A stretch of DNA of 64,000 nucleotides from Verrucomicrobiota bacterium (lineage in GTDB: Bacteria > Verrucomicrobiota > Verrucomicrobiia > Opitutales > Opitutaceae): assembly GCA_016235555.1 (NCBI GenBank), contig JACRKC010000010.1, positions 1 to 64,000 on the forward strand, given 5' to 3'. This document shows positions 18,238 through 25,038 of the stretch, piece after piece. The position numbers and the translations under genes were made by a program. Within the stretch, counting starts at the first letter, position 1, and each line of letters starts with the position of its first letter. Below the pieces are notes generated by a model that saw nothing but the letters and a program-made list of their open reading frames with translations, searched no databases and was not told the origin of the DNA.

Positions 18238-20151
18238 CTATCTGGCCGCAGCGAGCAGCGGTTGCCAGTCGGTCATCAACTTGCGCGCCGAACGATCCTC
18301 TGGACTGCGCTGCAGCACGATGGCAACGAGTGCGGTGGCCTCCTCCGTGTCGCCCTGCGCCTGCACCTCTCGCGCGAAATCCAACATTTGGCGCACGCGC
18401 GCGGCGTCGCCATTCGCGAACACCCTGGCTGCCGCAAACAACCTCGTGCGCTCGCCGCGCCCTCGCGCCACGCGCATCTCGGCCAGGCGCAATTCGCCGT
18501 CGCGGGCCGGAAGCCACCCGGGCTCCGGCTGCGCCATGCGCACCTCGCGCAGCATCTCGTTGGCGGTTCCCCACTGCTGGCGGACGAGCGCTTCGTCGAG
18601 CAGGTGGAAAAAGATTCTCGCCGCGGGCACGCCGCTCCGGGCCGCGACGGGGGCTGCCCGCACGGGCGCCCGCGCGGCGATCACGCGCGCCACCTCGGCC
18701 GCCTGCGCTTCGGCCCACGCGCTGGCCGGGAACGTCGCCCGCGCCAGTCCGAGCACATCGCGCGCCGCCTCGACTTGATCCGCACGCCGCAGCGTCGCCA
18801 CGGTGGATTGAAACACTTTCACCGGCCACGGGCGGCTGCGCAAAAAATCCACCAAGGCCAGCGGCGACGCGCTGCCCCGGCCCTCTGCCGCATCGAGCAG
18901 CCGCTCCATCCACCCGCACCACGCCTGCCGCGGCGCCGCGGCGCCACCCGAGGCGGGCGTCAGGTCGGCGAGGAGGCGTCTCGCCGCCGGCCATTCGCCG
19001 CGGTGCACATGGGCCTCCACGCGCAGCGTCGCAAAGGGTGCCGGCAGGTAGCCGCGTTCGGCCGCAGCGGCGGCACATCGCTCGAGCAACCCCGTGTGGC
19101 CGATCTCCGCCAGCGGCGCGGCGAGGAGCGTCAGGTTGTCCGGCGAGCCGCCGAAGCGGAAAAGGTAGTCGTCCAACGCCGCCCGGGCCGCCTCCTCGCG
19201 CCCCGCCAGCGCCTGTTGCACGACGGCGTAAACCAACGGCGACGGCTCCGCCGGAGCGAGCGCGTGCATGGCCCGGACCGCCCGCTCCATTTCCTCGAAC
19301 CGGCCGGCCTCACGCAGCGCCCGCACCGACAACCGGGCCACCACGGCCCGCTCGGCCTCCGATGAACGAGGGGCGTCGGCCAGCACACGCAGTGCCTCGG
19401 CGGAGTGCTTCGCTTCGAGCAGGACGAGCACCCGTTGCTCCACGCTCACGTCGCCCGGCGGCGCGGATTCGACTCGGGCCTGCGCATCGGCGATTCGCCC
19501 CGCGGCCAAGAGCGCGGCGACCTCGCGCGCCTGCAGCCAGCGCCGGTCCGGTCCGGCCTTGTCGTGCGCCAGCAGCGGCAGGTAGCGCCGCGCGGTCTGC
19601 ACCACCGTGTTGAAGTCCCCGCCCTGCTCCGCCATCGCGAAGATCGCGGCCAGGCAAGACCGGCCGGGATACTCGCCGGTCAATCCCTCCTGCATCAACC
19701 GCATCGCGAGCGTCCGCTGGTTGGTGGCGACATAAATCTGGGCCAGCATCAGGCGCGCGCGCCAATTGTTGGGATGCAGCGCCAGTCCCTGGCGCAGCAA
19801 CGTCAGCGCGTCGGCCCACTTCTTTTCGCGCAGCGCGTCGGTGCCACGCGCCAGCAGCGCCAGTCCGTTTTTGTCCCGAATGACGCCCCGGCGCAGGGGG
19901 TAAAACGCCGCGTCGGAAAACGTCCGCAGACTGTAGGGATCGCGCTGCCAGAACCAGAACAGCGCCGTCGCGCACCCGAGATAGCCCGCGGCGGCCGCCG
20001 CGCCGAGCCAGAGCGCGAGCCCGCGGAGGCTGATGGCAAGTCCGTCTTCACGACAGCCATCGCGCCGGTCATAGAACCCGAACAGGCCGAGAAACCAGCG
20101 GCCGCGGATGACTTGCGACGAACCCCAGACAAATTTGATGCGCCGGGTCAT
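18238..20151 (-). CDS. TPR membrane protein co-transcribed with a PEP-CTERM gene
   Basis: The product is 637 residues from the ATG at 20151. A short basic N-terminus (M-T-R-R-I-K-F-V-W-G) is followed by one transmembrane helix at about 45-70 and then tandem TPR-like helical pairs, e.g. W-A-D-A-L-T-L-L-R-Q-G-L-A-L-H-P-N-N. It starts 18 bases after the stop of the NHL PEP-CTERM gene on the same strand, so one operon is likely. Its layout echoes the TPR membrane protein in front of the exosortase (2692-4317). A role in handling PEP-CTERM substrates is inferred from this double linkage only. Confidence 0.75.
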   Translation of the reverse strand: MTRRIKFVWGSSQVIRGRWFLGLFGFYDRRDGCREDGLAISLRGLALWLGAAAAAGYLGCATALFWFWQRDPYSLRTFSDAAFYPLRRGVIRDKNGLALLARGTDALREKKWADALTLLRQGLALHPNNWRARLMLAQIYVATNQRTLAMRLMQEGLTGEYPGRSCLAAIFAMAEQGGDFNTVVQTARRYLPLLAHDKAGPDRRWLQAREVAALLAAGRIADAQARVESAPPGDVSVEQRVLVLLEAKHSAEALRVLADAPRSSEAERAVVARLSVRALREAGRFEEMERAVRAMHALAPAEPSPLVYAVVQQALAGREEAARAALDDYLFRFGGSPDNLTLLAAPLAEIGHTGLLERCAAAAAERGYLPAPFATLRVEAHVHRGEWPAARRLLADLTPASGGAAAPRQAWCGWMERLLDAAEGRGSASPLALVDFLRSRPWPVKVFQSTVATLRRADQVEAARDVLGLARATFPASAWAEAQAAEVARVIAARAPVRAAPVAARSGVPAARIFFHLLDEALVRQQWGTANEMLREVRMAQPEPGWLPARDGELRLAEMRVARGRGERTRLFAAARVFANGDAARVRQMLDFAREVQAQGDTEEATALVAIVLQRSPEDRSARKLMTDWQPLLAAAR

Positions 20152-20169
20152 GGGAGTTCCGTCGCGCAA

Positions 20170-21126
20170 TCAAGCGTGGACATTTCCGGCCGGCGTGGCG
20201 GCGGGTGTCGGCCGGCGGCGGCGCCAAATCACATAGCCGAGCGAACCGAGGCCCATGATGGCCGCATACGTGGAAGGCTCGGGAATGGCGCTCGGCGTGA
20301 AGGCCAGGTATTGCGGGCCGCTGATCCCACTGGCGAAGGTGGTGAAGCTCCCGCCGGCGAGCGCGACCTCGGCGATCGCGTTGGCGCCTTGTTGGGCGAC
20401 GAAGAGGGCGCCCGTGACGGGATTGAACGCGAGGCCCACCGGGGAGCTCAAACCGCTCACAAAGGTCGTGACCGTGCCACCCGTCGTCACCTTCGACACC
20501 GTGCCGGCGGAAAAATTCGAGACGTAGAGATTGCCGGCGCTGTCGAACTTCAGGTCGTTGGGCTGGCTGAAACCGGAGGCGAAGACCGTGGAGGTGCCGT
20601 CGGACATGTTCACCTGGGAAACCGTGCCGTTGTCGCGATTGGCGACGAAGAGCACGCCGCTGCTGTTGACCGCCACGCCGAAGGGACTGTTCAAACCCGT
20701 GGCAAACGTCGTGGCCGTCGTGCCACCGGCGGCTACCTTGAGGATTCCCACCGGGCTGCTGTAGCTGGCGATGAAGAGGTCACCGCCGGTGTTGAAAGCG
20801 AGGCCGAGCGGAAGCTGCAGGCCCGTGATCGAGTTGCTGACCACACCGCCCGGGACGGTCACCTGGGAAACCAAGCTCGTATTCGTGCCGGAAAGATCCT
20901 GCGCAACATAGAGGTTGCCGTTGGTGCCGAACGCGAGCCCTTTGGGCGCGGTCAGGCCGCTGGCCAAGGTGCTGACGGTGCCACCGGAGGTGATTTGTTG
21001 AATCGTGCCGCCGCTGTTGGTCGTGACGTAGAGCGTCTGCGCGCGGACCACGTCGCAACAGGCCACGACGGCTGGCATCAGGGCCGCGACCCGCCGGATT
21101 GATGAGATGAACGAGGAATGCTGCAT
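20170..21126 (-). CDS. PEP-CTERM protein with NHL/beta-propeller repeats
   Basis: The product is 318 residues: a signal peptide, then six or so NHL-type repeats of about 40 residues (G-L-A-F-x-x-x-G-N-L-Y-V-A is the recurring strand), then the sorting tail I-P-E-P-S-T-Y-A-A-I-M-G-L-G, a hydrophobic helix and W-R-R-R-R. The tail is the exosortase recognition signal, and an exosortase is encoded at 4314-5942. The mature protein should be a six-bladed propeller on the outer surface. The gene leads an operon with the TPR membrane protein. Confidence 0.9.
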   Translation of the reverse strand: MQHSSFISSIRRVAALMPAVVACCDVVRAQTLYVTTNSGGTIQQITSGGTVSTLASGLTAPKGLAFGTNGNLYVAQDLSGTNTSLVSQVTVPGGVVSNSITGLQLPLGLAFNTGGDLFIASYSSPVGILKVAAGGTTATTFATGLNSPFGVAVNSSGVLFVANRDNGTVSQVNMSDGTSTVFASGFSQPNDLKFDSAGNLYVSNFSAGTVSKVTTGGTVTTFVSGLSSPVGLAFNPVTGALFVAQQGANAIAEVALAGGSFTTFASGISGPQYLAFTPSAIPEPSTYAAIMGLGSLGYVIWRRRRPTPAATPAGNVHA

Positions 21127-21211
21127 GAGAGTGTTTTCGACGGCGGCCTGCCGCGGCGCGCGATGGCACGGGACGGCCGGGGTTCGGCCTCTCGTTCGCG
21201 CAAGTCCGGGT

Positions 21212-21934
21212 TCAGCCCACGGCGCGCGTGACCGGTGAGGGACTGCGCTGGCGCCGCCAGACGACGAAGCCGAGCGCGCCCAGTCCCATGATGGCCGCGT
21301 AGGTGGAGGGCTCGGGGATGGCGGAAGCTTGAATGGACATCATGGCCCCGCCGCCGGCCGAGTTCCACGTGTTACCGCCCAGACCATAATATCCTGCGTC
21401 GCCAATCGTCCAGCCGGCGAGGCCGCCGCTATCTTCGTTGAGCGTGCCGGACGTGCGGTAAGTGTAGTAGTTGCCGGACGTGCTCGCGGACGGAGCTGAG
21501 AGAAGCAGGTAATACGACGTCGAGGCGGCCAGCGTGGCGGAACCGGAGAACACCGCGCTGTTGACGGAGGTGAGGTTGCCCGAGGTGAGGCTCAGATTCG
21601 CGACCAAGCCCGTCGGGCTGCTGGTATTCGACGAGTCGAATGCCGAGTAGAGGCCGACGGCCAGACTGCCGGGCGAACCGGTGGTCCCGGTAAACGCGAG
21701 GGTAAAACTGGTGAATTCGTAGCCGCCGACACTCGCGCCGGTGGTGAACGAAAAGACGCGGCGCTCCGTCGCTCCGTTGAAAGCGAAACCGATATTCGCC
21801 GTGCCGCCGCTCCCCTGGCCGAAGTTGGAGACGGCCGTCTGGGCGTCGAGCTGGCCGGTGCTGGCAACGGCCAGCGCCGCGAAAAGCAAGGCCGTGGCCC
21901 TGCGGGTGAAACGGGCGGCAACAAGGGTATTCAT
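21212..21934 (-). CDS. PEP-CTERM protein with choice-of-anchor-like domain
   Basis: The product is 240 residues from the ATG at 21934. After a signal peptide ending L-D-A-Q comes a Ser/Thr/Gly-rich beta domain like the choice-of-anchor R group (S-N-F-G-Q-G-S-G-G near the start and F-S-F-T-T-G). The tail has I-P-E-P-S-T-Y-A-A-I-M-G-L-G-A-L, a hydrophobic helix and W-R-R-Q-R, nearly identical to the neighbouring PEP-CTERM protein. A pair of direct repeats 100-134 bases upstream (22034-22068) is shared with the FecR-domain gene and may be the operator for a LytTR regulator. Confidence 0.88.
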   Translation of the reverse strand: MNTLVAARFTRRATALLFAALAVASTGQLDAQTAVSNFGQGSGGTANIGFAFNGATERRVFSFTTGASVGGYEFTSFTLAFTGTTGSPGSLAVGLYSAFDSSNTSSPTGLVANLSLTSGNLTSVNSAVFSGSATLAASTSYYLLLSAPSASTSGNYYTYRTSGTLNEDSGGLAGWTIGDAGYYGLGGNTWNSAGGGAMMSIQASAIPEPSTYAAIMGLGALGFVVWRRQRSPSPVTRAVG

Positions 21935-22033
21935 GGCGATCAATTTATTTTTCAGGTGGATGAGGCTTTGGACGGGAAGTCCTCCCGCCCGCGACCACCA
22001 TCCCCGGCTGCGCGGGCGCGTCGAACCAGCAGG

Positions 22034-22068
22034 GGCGAAGCGCGGAGCGCATGTGGCGAATCGCGGAG
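22034..22068 (-). promoter_or_regulatory. Candidate LytTR operator upstream of a PEP-CTERM gene
   Basis: Read on the minus strand there are two 14-base direct repeats, CTCCGCGATTCGCC (22055-22068) and CTCCGCGCTTCGCC (22034-22047), with a start-to-start distance of 21 bp. The same arrangement stands before the FecR-domain gene at 24051-24085. LytTR regulators such as AgrA typically bind two direct repeats about two helical turns apart, and two LytTR regulator genes lie in this block. Binding itself is an inference. Confidence 0.55.
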
Positions 22069-22113
22069 TGGCCGGTTCCGCGCGCCCGACCCCGGGCGAC
22101 ACTCGCGCCTCGG

Positions 22114-22797
22114 CTACGGGCCGAAGCGCGCGCGCAGGGTGCGCCACCAGCGGCGAACGCGAGACGACGCCGGCGCGCCAGCGAGAAACATTCGCGTGGG
22201 CTCCTGGTCGCGCGCGTAGCGAATCGTTCGCGCGAGCCGGACCGCGTGAGCGCGCAGGACGTGCGCCGGGGCCAGCGAATTCTCCCACGCCTCGAGACAA
22301 TGCCGGAGAAAAACACGCTCGTCATCCGTGAGCGCGACTTCGTCGAGGCTCTCCGGCGTGGCGCGAGCTGGCACCGCCGCCACGGGAGTTCGAACCGCCT
22401 CGGTCGAATCGCCCCCGACCCGATCATGGCGGGTCGCGCCGGCGGCGTGGGCCCGGGCGGCGCGCCGCAGCGCTTCGGCCAGGCGCGCGGAGTCGATCGG
22501 CTTGATCAGGTAGTCGATCGCATTGCTCTCGAAAGCGCGCGCCGCGTAGCGGTCGTAGGCCGTGGCGAACACCACGCTCGCGCCCGCCCGCACGCCGGGC
22601 AGCAGGAGGAAGGATTCGCCGCCGATGAGCTGCACATCGAGAAACACGACGTCGTAGTCCGCGCTGGCGAGGAGCGCGCGGGCGGCGCGAAGCGTGGCGG
22701 CCTCGCCGACGACGGTCACGCCGGTGTGGGCCGCGAGCTTGGCGCGCAGGTCGGTGCGCGCAGCGGCTTCGTCGTCGATGAGGAGGGCGCGCAACAC
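22114..22797 (-). CDS. Response regulator with a degenerate, shortened LytTR domain
   Basis: The product is 227 residues. The receiver domain (1-115) is intact, with I-D-D-E at the start and the phospho-acceptor in V-V-F-L-D-V-Q-L. The output domain aligns with the LytTR domain of the regulator at 24219-24968 only from V-A-L-T-D-D-E-R-V-F-L-R onward. About 30 residues of the first LytTR strands are missing, and the DNA-contact region H-R-T-Q-I-V-N of the paralogue reads H-A-V-R-L-A-R here. It may bind DNA weakly, act by dimerising with the paralogue, or be decaying. No kinase gene is directly beside it. Confidence 0.8.
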   Translation of the reverse strand: MLRALLIDDEAAARTDLRAKLAAHTGVTVVGEAATLRAARALLASADYDVVFLDVQLIGGESFLLLPGVRAGASVVFATAYDRYAARAFESNAIDYLIKPIDSARLAEALRRAARAHAAGATRHDRVGGDSTEAVRTPVAAVPARATPESLDEVALTDDERVFLRHCLEAWENSLAPAHVLRAHAVRLARTIRYARDQEPTRMFLAGAPASSRVRRWWRTLRARFGP

Positions 22798-22855
22798 AAG
22801 GCGGCGGGAGTGAAGCCACGCGCGCGAGTGCGCCGCAGCCGGTGTTTGGCGGCGC

Positions 22856-23971
22856 TCAGCTTGAGCGGCTCACGACCACGGTGATGGCAGGATCGACCGG
22901 CGTCACGGGGGTGCCCTTTTCGTTCTGGCTGGCATGCACGCCGCCCGTCACCTGCCCGGGTTTGATCGTGACGCCTTGGACGTTGTTGGCGGCGGCGACC
23001 AGTGTCTGCACCACGGCGTTCACCAGCGTGCCCGGAATGGAGTCGGCGACGGCGTTGACCGCTGACGACACGATGAGCGCGGCCGCCCCGCCATTGCCGG
23101 CGGCGGTCGCGGAGGTGACGGCCGCAGTGGTGATCGTGGAAGCGAGCGAGGTGGTGCCACCGGAACCGGCGGCGGCCACCAACGTGGCGTTGGTCACGGC
23201 GGCGCCGGTGGCGGCGGCCGTGACGCTGGCGACGGTAGTCGAAGCCGTGGCACTCGTGCCCGCGGCCGTGGCGATCGTGTTGATCAGGGCGGTGACTTGC
23301 GCGGTGTTCGTGGCGACGGTGGCGACGGCGGCGGCGGCGGCGGTCAACGCCTCGGTGAGTCCGGCGCTGCCTCCCGCGGTCATCGCGGCCCCGAGCGTGC
23401 CGCTGGTGGTCACGCCGTTGTTGTTGGTCGTGACGGCGTTCGCGGTGTTGCCCGTGATGTTCACCGACTGGCCGCCCCAGTTCACCGTCACGGTGCCGCT
23501 CAAGACGGCCACCAGATAGACGTTCCCATTCACCGTGACCGTGAGGTCGGTGCCCCGCGCCAGCGCGAGGCCCTTGGCGGTGCGCACTCCGTAATTGTTT
23601 TCGCTTTTCCGGGACGGATCGAGGGACGACGCGAGGCTGCCCGACTTCAAACTCAAGATGGCGTTGCGCGTGCCGTTGGCGCCGACGCTGAGTTTCTCGA
23701 GTCCGACTTCCGTGTTGCCCGCGAGGACGGCGACGATGCCGTCGTGAACCAGCAGCGATACCTGGGCGCCTTTACCCGTGGTGATCGCAGCGCCTTGGGC
23801 GACCTTCAGGCCGACGGTGGCCGGCGCGGAGGAGCCATCGGCGAACCGGATCGTCGCCGAGCCGCTCGTCGCGGCGACCGTGGCCTGCGTCAGGGATTCC
23901 TGGGCGTGAGCGGCATCGAAGAGGGAGACCATCAGAACGGCCTGGGCAGCGAGGAGAAATCGTTTTTTCAT
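22856..23971 (-). CDS. Secreted FecR-domain protein with Ala/Thr-rich tail
   Basis: The product is 371 residues. After a signal peptide ending A-H-A-Q comes a FecR domain at about residues 30-175 (V-G-L-K-V-A-Q-G-A-A-I-T-T-G, G-T-D-L-T-V-T-V, V-L-S-G-T-V). The region from about 195 to 345 is low in complexity and made mainly of Ala, Thr, Val and Ser, as in surface stalks. The protein has no sigma factor partner, so it is a secreted FecR-like protein and not an anti-sigma transducer. Its upstream region shares the 21-bp-spaced direct repeats with the neighbouring PEP-CTERM gene. Confidence 0.8.
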   Translation of the reverse strand: MKKRFLLAAQAVLMVSLFDAAHAQESLTQATVAATSGSATIRFADGSSAPATVGLKVAQGAAITTGKGAQVSLLVHDGIVAVLAGNTEVGLEKLSVGANGTRNAILSLKSGSLASSLDPSRKSENNYGVRTAKGLALARGTDLTVTVNGNVYLVAVLSGTVTVNWGGQSVNITGNTANAVTTNNNGVTTSGTLGAAMTAGGSAGLTEALTAAAAAVATVATNTAQVTALINTIATAAGTSATASTTVASVTAAATGAAVTNATLVAAAGSGGTTSLASTITTAAVTSATAAGNGGAAALIVSSAVNAVADSIPGTLVNAVVQTLVAAANNVQGVTIKPGQVTGGVHASQNEKGTPVTPVDPAITVVVSRSS

Positions 23972-24050
23972 GGTGATCGAAACGCGGATTCGGTTACTAC
24001 AACTCGCGGACGAATGAGCGCCGCACGCTCGCGCCCGTCGATTTCATAGG

Positions 24051-24085
24051 GGCAGGCCGCGGAGCGGCTGTGGCCAATCGCGGAA
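24051..24085 (-). promoter_or_regulatory. Candidate LytTR operator upstream of the FecR-domain gene
   Basis: On the minus strand the repeats are TTCCGCGATTGGCC (24072-24085) and CTCCGCGGCCTGCC (24051-24064), again 21 bp from start to start. They lie 80-114 bases before the FecR-domain start codon. The block around them (AGGGGC to CGCGCG, about 55 bp) aligns with the block before the PEP-CTERM gene, whereas the sequences nearer the start codons do not. That argues for a conserved binding site over a recent duplication of the whole region. Confidence 0.55.
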
Positions 24086-24218
24086 CGCGCTGGCCTCCGC
24101 GCGTCTCTTGCAGGGCTGCCGCTGGTCGGCAGGCCCTGGCCCGGCGGCGAGCGCCGGCCCTCCATCACACCAACGCGTCGGGGCAACGCGCCTCCACCTC
24201 GGACCAACTCACCGCCGC

Positions 24219-24968
24219 CTACGGCGTGCGTCGCAGCACCGCCAGCCGGTCGCGCAAGTCGCTCCACTTGTCCCGGCTCGCGGGCACGGGCTCCACCGCG
24301 CCGGCGACATAGAGCAGCGTGTGCTCGTCGGCGTCGCGCTGGTAGCGCGTCACATGCGTCAGATTCACGATTTGCGTGCGATGCACGCGCATGAAATGGG
24401 TGGCGGGCAAGGTGTCCGCCCACGCCTTGAGGCTCTTGCGGAGGAAAATCTTTGCGCCGTCGGCGAGCCGCACTTCCGAATAATTGTCGCGGGCCGCGAT
24501 GTGGCTGATCGCCGCCACCGGCGCGAAGCGCGCCCCCAAGCCGGAGCGCAGGAAGACGGTGTCGTCCAGCCGCAGCGCGGCGCCGGGCGCGTCCTCGGCC
24601 GTCGCTCCCTCGTCGGCAGGCGTGGTCGCGAGGCGCCGGAGCGCCTCGGCGAGCCGCGCCGGCGCCACGGGTTTGAGGAGATAGTCGAGCGCATTGACCT
24701 CGAACGCACGCAGCGCAAACGCGTCGTGGGCTGTGACGAAGATGACGCGCGCGCCGGCCCGCACGTCGGGCACCAAGTCGAAGGCGCTGCCCCCGATGAG
24801 CTGGATATCCAGGAACACGAGATCGTAATCCGCGCGCGCCAGCAGGGCGCGCGCGCGGTGCATGGTCGCCGCCTCGCCGACAATCGCGACCTGCGGATGC
24901 ACCGCGAGTTTGGCGCGCAAATCGGCGCGCGCGGGGATTTCATCTTCGATGAGCAGGGCCTGCGGCAT
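24219..24968 (-). CDS. LytTR-family response regulator
   Basis: The product is 249 residues. The receiver domain starts M-P-Q-A-L-L-I-E-D-E with the phospho-acceptor in L-V-F-L-D-I-Q-L and the conserved lysine in Y-L-L-K-P. A full LytTR domain follows at about 145-249, with I-S-H-I-A-A-R-D-N-Y-S-E-V, F-L-R-K-S-L-K-A-W and F-M-R-V-H-R-T-Q-I-V-N-L. It starts 70 bases after the stop of the histidine kinase gene and is its likely partner. The two 21-bp-spaced repeats nearby are candidate targets. Confidence 0.92.
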   Translation of the reverse strand: MPQALLIEDEIPARADLRAKLAVHPQVAIVGEAATMHRARALLARADYDLVFLDIQLIGGSAFDLVPDVRAGARVIFVTAHDAFALRAFEVNALDYLLKPVAPARLAEALRRLATTPADEGATAEDAPGAALRLDDTVFLRSGLGARFAPVAAISHIAARDNYSEVRLADGAKIFLRKSLKAWADTLPATHFMRVHRTQIVNLTHVTRYQRDADEHTLLYVAGAVEPVPASRDKWSDLRDRLAVLRRTP

Positions 24969-25038
24969 GACGGCAATCGGGAGTCAGTGGACAGGAGGCG
25001 GGCAACAGATTCAAACCACATCTGCTGAAATCCAGCCG

